From Acidobacteriota bacterium (GTDB lineage: Bacteria > Acidobacteriota > Blastocatellia > Pyrinomonadales > Pyrinomonadaceae): DNA of 64,000 nucleotides. The stretch spans positions 310,001 through 374,000 of the forward strand of contig JAEWFC010000015.1 in NCBI GenBank assembly GCA_023389035.1, written 5' to 3'. How positions within the stretch are numbered: position 1 is the first letter of the stretch; each line of letters begins with the position of its first letter. Position numbers and translations under genes: made by a program. The notes below the pieces were generated by a model. It worked only from the letters and a program-made list of their open reading frames with translations. It was not told where the DNA came from and ran no database searches. This document shows positions 42,306 through 49,435 of this stretch, piece by piece.

Positions 42306-43079
42306 TCAGCCAAATATCGGCGTGACCCGCACCTTGCCGCTTGCCGGATTTGTATCCAGCAGGGCATTTACCCCAAAAACTTGAGTGATATTTGCTGCAT
42401 TCAAGACCTCGTCAGCAGTTCCCGCAGCAACGATCCGACCCTGACGCAGCATCACGATGCGGTCAGCGAATTCGGCCGCAAGGTTGAGATCGTGCGTGAT
42501 CACGACCGCCGAATGACCGAGCCCTGTGCAGCGGCTGCGGACCAGCGAGAACATCATCGCCTGATGCGTGAGGTCAAGATTTGCGGTCGGCTCGTCGAGC
42601 AACAAAATGCTCGAGCCTGCAGCGACCGCACGCGCCATCACGACTCGCTGGCGTTCGCCGCCCGAGAGCTCATTCATCAGCCTCGAGCCGAATCGATCGA
42701 GGCCGCATTCGGCCAGTGCCTTCTCTGCGATCGCAATGTCTTCGGGGACTTCCCAGCCGAAAGCCGATCCGCTGGCGAACCGCCCTGCGAGCACAAAGTC
42801 TAATACCGTGACAGGAAACTTTGTCTCGTTCTCCTGTGCGACGACCGCGATGCGTTGAGCGAGTTCGCGCCGTGAATATTCTTCAAGCGAACGGCCGTCG
42901 AGTTTCACGCTTCCCTCAACGGTCGGCAGCGTTCCGTTCAATGATTTGATAAGCGTCGTTTTCCCGGAACCGTTCGACCCGACCAGAACGGCCAGTTCGC
43001 CGGCGAACAGCGTGAATGAGATACCGGCGAGCACGTCGCACGGGCCATATCTGACTGTTATGTTATCGACGGTCAGCAT
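42306..43079 (-). CDS. btuD: BtuD-like ABC transporter ATPase
   Basis: 257 residues. Walker A GSNGSGKTT at about 34-42, Q-loop AQENE, signature NELSGGERQRVVMARAV and Walker B SILLLDEPTANLD, followed by VVITHDLNLA, typical of the FecE/BtuD (iron-chelate/cobalamin) importer ATPases. It acts with the BtuC-like permease encoded 1 bp upstream. A cobalamin riboswitch begins right after its stop. Confidence 0.9.
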   Translation of the reverse strand: MLTVDNITVRYGPCDVLAGISFTLFAGELAVLVGSNGSGKTTLIKSLNGTLPTVEGSVKLDGRSLEEYSRRELAQRIAVVAQENETKFPVTVLDFVLAGRFASGSAFGWEVPEDIAIAEKALAECGLDRFGSRLMNELSGGERQRVVMARAVAAGSSILLLDEPTANLDLTHQAMMFSLVRSRCTGLGHSAVVITHDLNLAAEFADRIVMLRQGRIVAAGTADEVLNAANITQVFGVNALLDTNPASGKVRVTPIFG

Positions 43080-43080
43080 C

Positions 43081-44034
43081 TCAATTTCTCTTAAGCAGAT
43101 AGATAAACAACGGAGCTCCGATCAACGCCGTGATCGCGCCGACGGGCAGTTCTCTTGGAGGGATCGCCGTGCGGGAAACCGTGTCGGCGAGCACCACAAA
43201 TATCGCTCCGGCGAATGCCGACATCGGAACGACGAGCCGATTGTCGCTGCCGATCGCGAGGCGAACGAGATGCGGCACTATTAAGCCGACGTATCCGACC
43301 GAACCGCTTGCGGCGACAGCAGTGCCGACGAGCATGCTTGATGCCGCGAAAACGAGCAGGCGAACACGCCCGACTTCGACTCCAAAGTCAAAAGCATCGC
43401 GTTCGCCGATCATCATCAGATTCAGTGCTCTTGCCTGCGACGACAGCAGGATCGTCCCGGCGGTCGCGGCTGCCAGCGTCAGATAAAATCCATCGTACGT
43501 GGCCTGTGACAGATCGCCGAGCAGCCAGAACGTGTAACCGCGAAGCCGTGCCGCATCGAGCAGGCTCGTAAGAAGAACGATGATCGAAGACAAAAAGGTC
43601 GTGACGATAACGCCGGAAAGCACGAGCCGCTCAACGTTCATCCCGGCACGGCTTTTCGCCATTTGATAAACGGCGAAGGTCGCGATGCCGGCACCTGCGA
43701 AAGCTAGCAGCGGGCGTGCTCCTGTTATCCCATCGAGAAATACGAAGGCGACGAGAGTCCCTAGAGCAGCTCCGTTCGACACACCGAGAAGATAAGGCTC
43801 GGCAAGCGGATTCCGAAGCAGCGCCTGCAAAGCAGCGCCCGCGACCGCGAGGCTTGCACCGACGCATGCACCTAACAGAACACGCGGCATCCGAATATCA
43901 AACAAGATCGCTCGATGCTGATCGCTCATCTGAGTGACGGAAATACTCTCACTGCCGAGCAGCAGGGCGATAGAAATAACAAGCGCGAGCGACGCGGCCA
44001 TCAACAGGAAAAGTTTTAATCGTCGATCGATCAC
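43081..44034 (-). CDS. btuC: BtuC/FecD-like ABC transporter permease
   Basis: 317 residues and about ten hydrophobic segments, as in the FecCD/BtuC permease family. It contains RMPRVLLGACVGASLAVAGA, the LLRNPLAEPYLLGVSNGAALG motif and SGSVGYVGLIVPHLVRLAIG, the EAA-like contact loop with the ATPase. Its start overlaps the binding-protein gene by 4 bp (ATGA). It imports the corrinoid or iron chelate through the inner membrane; cobalamin is favoured by the riboswitches at this locus. Confidence 0.92.
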   Translation of the reverse strand: MIDRRLKLFLLMAASLALVISIALLLGSESISVTQMSDQHRAILFDIRMPRVLLGACVGASLAVAGAALQALLRNPLAEPYLLGVSNGAALGTLVAFVFLDGITGARPLLAFAGAGIATFAVYQMAKSRAGMNVERLVLSGVIVTTFLSSIIVLLTSLLDAARLRGYTFWLLGDLSQATYDGFYLTLAAATAGTILLSSQARALNLMMIGERDAFDFGVEVGRVRLLVFAASSMLVGTAVAASGSVGYVGLIVPHLVRLAIGSDNRLVVPMSAFAGAIFVVLADTVSRTAIPPRELPVGAITALIGAPLFIYLLKRN

Positions 44035-44921
44035 TTTTTGATCGCTGCGGACATCTCCTCAAGTGCGTCCACCAGACGCGGGCCGGGGCGGGAAATGATA
44101 TCGGCATTGATGCGGTAAACGCGGCCGTTCTTCACCGCAGGCGAATTTGCAAAAACCGGGTTCGGGTCGCGATTGTCTTCGCTATCGGAGAGCACGATCA
44201 CATCCGGCTTCATTGCGAGAGCAGTCTCCTTGCTAAGTTTTGGGTAGCCGCCCGGTACCTCGCGAGTCACTGATTCCCCGCCGGCACGTGCGATCAGGTC
44301 TGTAAGAAATGAATCAGCACCGATCGTGAAAAGTGGTTCAGCGGAGATCTGCAGAAATACTTTCGATGTCTCGGGATCGGGTGGCTTGACCGTGAAAGCG
44401 TTGGTGCGACGCTCGATCTCGGCTGCCTTCTGATCGCTTTCTTCTTTAGTGCCGAATATCTCGCCGAGAGCCCGAAGCCCGCGGCTCACGTCGTCCAAAC
44501 CCTTAACGTCAAGAACATAGACCGCGATATTCTGCTGCTCGAGCACGTTCATAAATGATTCGAGCTGAGACGCGGTCGAAACGAGAACTAACTGCGGACG
44601 CAGGGCGACGATCGATTCGATATTCGGCGACTGTGTATCGCCGACCTTTGCTATCGCGGACGTTTCAGCCGGAAAATCACAAAAGCTGGTCACACCCACA
44701 AGCCTGTCGCCCGCTCCGGCAGCAAAGACCATTTCGGTAATGCTCGGGGCAAGCGAGATCGCCCGCTCGGCCGGTGCGGCGATAGTCACCGTGCGGCCGA
44801 TATCGTCGGTGACGGTGGTGGTATTTGCTGAGGAACGATCACTAGCTACGCGCTGTCCGCCGCACGCCGTAATAAGAACCGCGATACATATATATATGAT
44901 TATGAAAGGTGGTCGAAACAT
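44031..44921 (-). CDS. btuF: BtuF-like substrate-binding lipoprotein
   Basis: 296 residues from ATG 44921; an in-frame upstream extension lies in the terminator hairpin. A lipoprotein signal (hydrophobic FIIIYICIAVLITAC-GG) means Cys is probably lipidated. The mature protein is a periplasmic_binding_2 (helical-backbone) fold: RAISLAPSITEMVFAAGAGDRLVGV, TQSPNIESIVALRPQLVL, and a ETALAMKPDVIVLS repeat-like second lobe. This group binds vitamin B12, heme or iron chelates. It is the first gene of the locus, and the riboswitch with terminator in front supports cobalamin. Confidence 0.9.
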   Translation of the reverse strand: MFRPPFIIIYICIAVLITACGGQRVASDRSSANTTTVTDDIGRTVTIAAPAERAISLAPSITEMVFAAGAGDRLVGVTSFCDFPAETSAIAKVGDTQSPNIESIVALRPQLVLVSTASQLESFMNVLEQQNIAVYVLDVKGLDDVSRGLRALGEIFGTKEESDQKAAEIERRTNAFTVKPPDPETSKVFLQISAEPLFTIGADSFLTDLIARAGGESVTREVPGGYPKLSKETALAMKPDVIVLSDSEDNRDPNPVFANSPAVKNGRVYRINADIISRPGPRLVDALEEMSAAIKK

Positions 44922-44926
44922 TGGCC

Positions 44927-44981
44927 GATAAATGAAAAATGCCCTGCCTTTATCCGCGATCCACACGGAGAAAAACAGGGC
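44927..44981 (-). terminator. Riboswitch-controlled terminator in btuF leader
   Basis: On the minus strand GCCCTGTTTTT (44981 downwards) pairs with AAAGGCAGGGC (ending at 44941), an 11-bp stem with G-U pairs plus three more inner pairs, loop about 11 nt, followed by ATTTTTCATTTAT. It lies between the cobalamin riboswitch and the btuF ATG at 44921, exactly where an expression platform is expected. Confidence 0.8.
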
Positions 44982-44999
44982 GTTTTGAAATTTACCTTG

Positions 45000-45180
45000 T
45001 AAGCCTGCGGTGTTTTGACGCGAAACACACTCTCGGCAAATTGCTGCAAAAACGGTGACCTGACTTATCGGCTTCGTGCCGAATCACAGTGACGCGATCG
45101 TGCGGGATTCTCACCCGGCTTCCCAAAAAAAGAACTTAAAATGCAGCGATTTACTTTTGAAAGAGCAAGGTGCAGATTAT
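45000..45180 (-). promoter_or_regulatory. Cobalamin riboswitch upstream of btuF (first)
   Basis: On the minus strand GGGAAGCCGGGTGAGAATCC, GCACGATCGCGTCACTGTGA and AAGTCAGGTCACCG appear in the order of the cobalamin riboswitch core, with good matches at the GTGAGAATCC and CACTGTGA blocks. It lies in the 464-bp gap before the btu locus and is followed by a strong terminator, so it should switch off transcription when cobalamin is bound. End coordinates are approximate. Confidence 0.9.
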
Positions 45181-45385
45181 TACGCCGCGCGTAGGCAAAG
45201 TCAACCGTCATCCGGTCCGGTTGCACAAGACTCCGATTTATGGCGATGCACGGGTGATTAAAACTCTTTACCTTTCCGCGATTTGTGGCTAATATCAATT
45301 TCAGGCCGAAGCAACCAGCAAACGGAGGACACGCATCATAGCCGCCGACGAAGTTTTATCCGAGACAACCTTTCCAGGAGTGACT

Positions 45386-46048
45386 ATGGAGTCGAATACG
45401 GCCGTGTTCGAAAACGAGGCAGCACTTGGCTTTGAAAGCCCGGCTGCTCTCAACGCTCCGGCAATTGCCGCTGCACCCCGAAACGAAAGCACCTTTGCCG
45501 AGGATGCTCCGGATATCGATCTGTGCCGGCTCGCGGCTGACGGGAACATTCCCGCGTTTGAGCTGCTCTACGAGCGATATCACCGCCGGACATACTCACT
45601 TTGTCTGCGGATGACGAGCAGCCCGACCGAGGCCGAAGACCTTACGCAAGAGGTCTTTATCCAGCTTTTCCGTAAGATCTCAAGTTTTCGCGGAGATTCC
45701 GCATTTTCAACCTGGCTTCACCGTTTGACGGTAAACCAGGTGCTGATGCATTTCCGCCGGCGCAGCGTAAAGAACGAAAAAACCTCAGAAGATGGCGAGA
45801 TACCGGAACAGACAGTCGTCGGTTCCGCAAACCCGAACAGGATGCAGGTAGTTGATCGTATAGCTTTGAGAAATGCGATCGCTGAACTTCCGAAAGGTTA
45901 CAAGTCGGTCTTTCTGCTCCATGACGTACAGGGTTACGAGCATGAAGAGGTCGCCCGGCAGCTGGGCATCTCGGTCGGCACGTCGAAATCTCAACTTCAC
46001 AAGGCACGGCTAAAGCTTCGCGGGCTTTTGATCCGTCAGGCTGACTGA
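45386..46048 (+). CDS. ECF-type RNA polymerase sigma factor
   Basis: 220 residues from ATG 45386, five bases after AGGAG; a GTG at 45380 is part of that ribosome-binding site. An Ala/Glu-rich 45-residue extension precedes region 2 (FELLYERYHRRTYSLCLRM, EDLTQEVFIQLFRKISSFRG, FSTWLHRLTVNQVLMHFRRR), and region 4 (LPKGYKSVFLLHDVQGYEHE, VARQLGISVGTSKSQLHKAR). Region 3 is missing as in ECF sigmas. The zinc-finger anti-sigma gene follows 220 bp downstream. No -35/-10 autoregulatory box could be assigned by eye. Confidence 0.93.
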   Translation: MESNTAVFENEAALGFESPAALNAPAIAAAPRNESTFAEDAPDIDLCRLAADGNIPAFELLYERYHRRTYSLCLRMTSSPTEAEDLTQEVFIQLFRKISSFRGDSAFSTWLHRLTVNQVLMHFRRRSVKNEKTSEDGEIPEQTVVGSANPNRMQVVDRIALRNAIAELPKGYKSVFLLHDVQGYEHEEVARQLGISVGTSKSQLHKARLKLRGLLIRQAD

Positions 46049-46268
46049 TCCGCCGTCAGGCACGAAATGACACGAATGAGGCCCGCCGCTTGTTCGTGTT
46101 TAATTTTGTCTCAGGTTTCAATGCGTTTCGGCCCTTGTGAGGGCAACGTTTCACGGTTGCCGTTAATCTATATAAGCAGCGAACAAGCGGGCAGAACCTT
46201 TACAGATCACAGGATTATTTTAAGTGGGCATGGCCCGATCCGGGCCGAAAGCGTTCCACTTGGATAAC
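46049..46268 (+). other. Structured intergenic segment between sigma and anti-sigma
   Basis: A 220-bp gap in which ccgcttgttcg (46086-46096) pairs perfectly with cgaacaagcgg (46180-46190), and ggcaac/gttgcc (46142-46147, 46156-46161) makes an inner hairpin. About 105 nt of paired RNA could be formed. A promoter for the anti-sigma gene may also lie here. Not a known RNA family to me. Confidence 0.4.
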
Positions 46269-46997
46269 ATGAACTGCGAGCATTGTCAGGAAAACATTAG
46301 CCGCTACCTAGACGGCGATCTCGACGAGCAGACATCGATCGAAGTTTCGGGACACCTTTCGCTTTGTGCGGAGTGTGCCCTGTTATACGAGGATTTCGCA
46401 GCGATACTTTCGAACTGCGGCCCTGATCTGGCTGATGAAACGCCGCCGCCGAATTCGCGCGCACTTTGGTGCCGTATCAATAATGTGATCGAGGCTGACC
46501 TGGAATCGCAGCCGCCGCCCGAACCCCCGAAGCAGAGCTGGTTCGCCCGCGGTTGGAATTTGACGTTCTCGCAGGCCGGTGCAGCCGTACTGGGTATCGC
46601 ATTGATAAGCTCGCTGCTGACGGTCGTAGGTATCCGAAATTATCTTGAACCTGTAGGCGACGATTTCACATCGCGGTCGAAAGAGACGCAGACGACCTTT
46701 GAAAAAGTGCTTGCTAAGGTCGGGCTGATCGAAAGCCCCGAGGCGGCACGTGAACGGCGCATCGCCGAGCAGCAGGCAGTTATAGGTTATTGGACAAAGC
46801 GCGTTCAGTCGCGGAGACAGCAGTGGGACGCACGAATGCGTGATGCATTCGACCGAAATGTTCGCGAGCTCGACCAAGCGGTTCACGAATACACGACGAT
46901 ACTGCAGAAAGATCCCGAGGATGAGCTTTCCGGCGAGATGCTTGATTCGGCATTGAATGAAAAGATGAATTTGCTAAGGGAGTTTGCCGAGCTTTAG
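46269..46997 (+). CDS. Zinc-finger (zf-HC2) anti-sigma factor
   Basis: 242 residues from ATG 46269, giving MNCEHCQENISRYLDGDLDE; in-frame starts at 46224 and 46230 would add 13-15 residues and cannot be excluded. The HLSLCAEC stretch supplies the H-x3-C-x2-C zinc motif of ZAS anti-sigma factors. A hydrophobic segment (SQAGAAVLGIALISSLLTVVG, about 105-125) anchors it in the membrane, leaving a C-terminal, coiled, periplasmic domain. It should hold the ECF sigma inactive until a signal. The neighbouring DUF4097 genes may be part of the regulon. Confidence 0.85.
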   Translation: MNCEHCQENISRYLDGDLDEQTSIEVSGHLSLCAECALLYEDFAAILSNCGPDLADETPPPNSRALWCRINNVIEADLESQPPPEPPKQSWFARGWNLTFSQAGAAVLGIALISSLLTVVGIRNYLEPVGDDFTSRSKETQTTFEKVLAKVGLIESPEAARERRIAEQQAVIGYWTKRVQSRRQQWDARMRDAFDRNVRELDQAVHEYTTILQKDPEDELSGEMLDSALNEKMNLLREFAEL

Positions 46998-47012
46998 AAT
47001 CGACCTGGATTG

Positions 47013-47792
47013 ATGTCTTTTGCCCCAACATTTGGTTCTTGTCAGAAAAAGACACTAAAAACTACGATCCTCGGACTGGTGAGCGTAGTTTTTTTCTTTG
47101 CGCTCGAACCTCTTCCCGTCGATGCACAGAAACGCTTTTCTCGTTCGTATCCTGCCGGACAGCATATCCGCCTGCAGCTGACCAACCGCTCGGGGACCGT
47201 TACTGTCGAAGGCTGGGACCGTCAGGAGATCCGGATCTCTGCATATCTCGAAGCTCCCGCCGCGAACATCGCGCCGCGAAGCTTAAGCGGCACGATCCAT
47301 ATCGATCTGGTGCAGGACAATCAGGGCCGGCCGGACGTCGGTAACGTAAACTTCACAATAAACGTCCCATACACTGCTCTGGTCGATATCGAAACGAAGA
47401 TAGGCAATCTTTCGGTATCGAATGTCCGCGGATCGCTGGTGCGTGCGCACATATCGAGCGAGGGCGACATCACGCTGACGAACATTGCGTCGTCAACGGT
47501 CTCGGCACAGAACGGCATCGGCGACATTTTCTTTGACGGCGACCTGCGTTCGGGCGGCAGCTACCGGTTCAGCTCGGTAAAAGGCACGATAAATCTTCGC
47601 ATTCCCTTTAACTCTTCGTTCAAGCTGATCGCGACCGCACCTTCGACACGCAGTATCGACCTTGGCCCCTTCAACGGCGGCGGAATGCGGATCGTCGGCG
47701 ACGGACGCCGCATCGTAGGCCAGTCAGGTTCGGGCGATGCGACGATAAATGTGATGAACCAGCGCGGCAACATTTCCTTCATTCGCCGCTGA
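47013..47792 (+). CDS. Exported DUF4097-like beta-helical protein
   Basis: 259 residues from ATG 47013 (a TTG precedes it). A signal peptide (ILGLVSVVFFFALEPLPVDAQ) is followed by repeats with TNRSGTVTVEGWDRQEIRIS, then regular beta segments (FTINVPYTALVDIETKIGNLSV ...). SGTVTVEGWD and GDITLTN-type turns are typical of DUF4097/adhesin-like right-handed beta-solenoids. Role unknown, possibly envelope stress. It lies 15 bp after the anti-sigma gene, and a paralogue follows. Confidence 0.7.
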   Translation: MSFAPTFGSCQKKTLKTTILGLVSVVFFFALEPLPVDAQKRFSRSYPAGQHIRLQLTNRSGTVTVEGWDRQEIRISAYLEAPAANIAPRSLSGTIHIDLVQDNQGRPDVGNVNFTINVPYTALVDIETKIGNLSVSNVRGSLVRAHISSEGDITLTNIASSTVSAQNGIGDIFFDGDLRSGGSYRFSSVKGTINLRIPFNSSFKLIATAPSTRSIDLGPFNGGGMRIVGDGRRIVGQSGSGDATINVMNQRGNISFIRR

Positions 47793-47893
47793 ACCGCTGA
47801 AAATAAAACCCTTGCCGAAACGCCTCGCGAGGTTTATGCTTAGTAGTGGCGATCCTGCCCGCGTTCAACCCCTTGCTTTCCCTGCCTGACCAT

Positions 47894-48745
47894 ATGAAAA
47901 ATCTCAAATATCTTTTTTGCGTTGCCTTCGTCCTGATGCTCTCGGCTGCTGCATTCGCGCAGGCTCCTGCTGCGATCAAACGCACAACAACAAAGTCGGA
48001 CCGCATTCCGTTCGGCGTGGGCGGCACGCTTGCCGTCGTCGGAGCGCCGCAGGGTTCGATACGTGTCGAAGGCTGGTCGCAGAATGAGATCGAGGTCACG
48101 GCACAGATCGAGATCTCCGCCGCGAACGAGGCCGATCTTGCCAAGCTTTCTCAGGTGACCGGCTTCGCTGTCGAAGAAACTCTCGGACGCACGGGCATCA
48201 TCAGCATCGGACCGAACGACAAAAAGGCATTAAAAAAGATAGACAAGAAATTTCCGAAGCACCTTATCGGTGCACCGTTCAAGATCGACTACGTGATCAA
48301 AGTTCCACGTTACACCGATCTGCAGATCGACGGCGGTGTGGGCGATCTTTATGTCGCGGGTGTCGAGGGTGCGTTTCGCATCAACGTGCTTGACGGCAAT
48401 TCGACCATCGATCTGGTCGGCGGCGGCCTGCTGGGCACGTTCGGCAAAGGCGTTGTCAATATCACTATCCCCAGCCGCAGCTGGCGCGGGCGCTTCGCCG
48501 AAGTTAACCTTGCGGCGGGCGATCTGAACGTGAACCTGCCGGCAGGATTGAATGCCGAATTTGATGCGAACATTCTCCGTACGGGAAAGATCGAGAACCT
48601 TTTCAGCAGCTTTACTCCGCGTGACCGAAAGGGCGAATTTACCGAGCGTTCGATCGTCGCAAAGACCGGTGCGGGCTCGATCCCGCTTAAATTTACGGTC
48701 GGCGACGGCAATATGACCATCAACGAGATCAACAAACCCGGCTAG
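47894..48745 (+). CDS. Exported DUF4097-like protein, paralogue
   Basis: 283 residues from ATG 47894 with a signal peptide (MKNLKYLFCVAFVLMLSAAAFAQ). The mature part begins with FGVGGTLAVVGAPQGSIRVEGWSQNEIEVTAQ (in parts: GAPQGSIRVEGW, SQNEIEVTAQIE), the same pattern as the preceding gene (SGTVTVEGWDRQEIRISAYLE), and continues with a beta-solenoid-like region (VPRYTDLQIDGGVGDLYVAG). The two genes probably arose by tandem duplication and belong with the sigma/anti-sigma pair. Exported; no enzymatic motif. A terminator follows the stop. Confidence 0.7.
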   Translation: MKNLKYLFCVAFVLMLSAAAFAQAPAAIKRTTTKSDRIPFGVGGTLAVVGAPQGSIRVEGWSQNEIEVTAQIEISAANEADLAKLSQVTGFAVEETLGRTGIISIGPNDKKALKKIDKKFPKHLIGAPFKIDYVIKVPRYTDLQIDGGVGDLYVAGVEGAFRINVLDGNSTIDLVGGGLLGTFGKGVVNITIPSRSWRGRFAEVNLAAGDLNVNLPAGLNAEFDANILRTGKIENLFSSFTPRDRKGEFTERSIVAKTGAGSIPLKFTVGDGNMTINEINKPG

Positions 48746-48775
48746 CACCCGCAAATTTTTCAAACGGCCGAAAAG

Positions 48776-48806
48776 AGTGGTAACGTATTCTGCGTTACCA
48801 CTTTTT
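48776..48806 (+). terminator. Terminator abutting the dcd start
   Basis: agtggtaacg (48776-48785), loop tattctg, cgttaccact (48793-48802), then TTTT and the ATG of dcd at 48807. It ends the transcript of the DUF4097 gene but leaves dcd with no room for a Shine-Dalgarno sequence. Confidence 0.75.
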
Positions 48807-49400
48807 ATGTCAATAAAATCAGATATCTGGCTACGTAAAATGGCCGATGAACACGAGATGATCTCGCCGTTCCTGCCCGAACTTGTTCGCGAGGTCGACG
48901 GCAAACGCATCATCTCGGCAGGTGCGTCGAGCTACGGGTACGATATGCGGCTCGCGGACGACGGCTTTCGCATTTTTTCGTCGGTCCACGCGAAAGAGAT
49001 CGACCCGAAACGTTTTGACGATCAGTTCTCATTGACCGAACCGCAGGCACACACGGCCGAAGACGGTGCGAAATATTATCTGCTGCCGCCGCATCACTAC
49101 GGGCTGGGAGTAACGGTCGAAACCTTTAAGATGCCCCGCAACGTCACCGGTGTCGCTCTCGGTAAATCGACTTACGCCCGAGCCGGTCTGCTGGTAAACA
49201 CCACGCCGCTCGAGGCCGGCTGGACCGGACGGCTAGTGGTCGAGATCGCGAATCTCGCCAATCTCCCGCTCCGCGTATATATCAACGAGGGCATCGGGCA
49301 GATACTGTTCTTTGAATCAGATGAGGACTGTGCCGTCAGCTACTCGGACCGCGGCGGAAAGTATCAGGGCCAGACCGGGCTGACCTTTGCCAAGGTCTGA
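48807..49400 (+). CDS. dcd: dCTP deaminase
   Basis: 197 residues from ATG 48807 (MSIKSDIWLRKMADEHEMI, the family's usual beginning); ten upstream codons are inside a terminator hairpin. Conserved YGYDMRL, GVALGKSTYARAG with the substrate-binding Ser/Arg, TPLEAGWTGRLVVEIAN with the catalytic Glu, and INEGIGQILFFE are all present. It converts dCTP to dUTP and ammonia for dTTP synthesis; the bifunctional dCTP deaminase/dUTPase is not excluded by eye. Trimeric, cytoplasmic. Confidence 0.94.
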   Translation: MSIKSDIWLRKMADEHEMISPFLPELVREVDGKRIISAGASSYGYDMRLADDGFRIFSSVHAKEIDPKRFDDQFSLTEPQAHTAEDGAKYYLLPPHHYGLGVTVETFKMPRNVTGVALGKSTYARAGLLVNTTPLEAGWTGRLVVEIANLANLPLRVYINEGIGQILFFESDEDCAVSYSDRGGKYQGQTGLTFAKV

Positions 49401-49435
49401 TCCCATCGACTGCTCCGCGGCGAAAGTAGCTCAAA

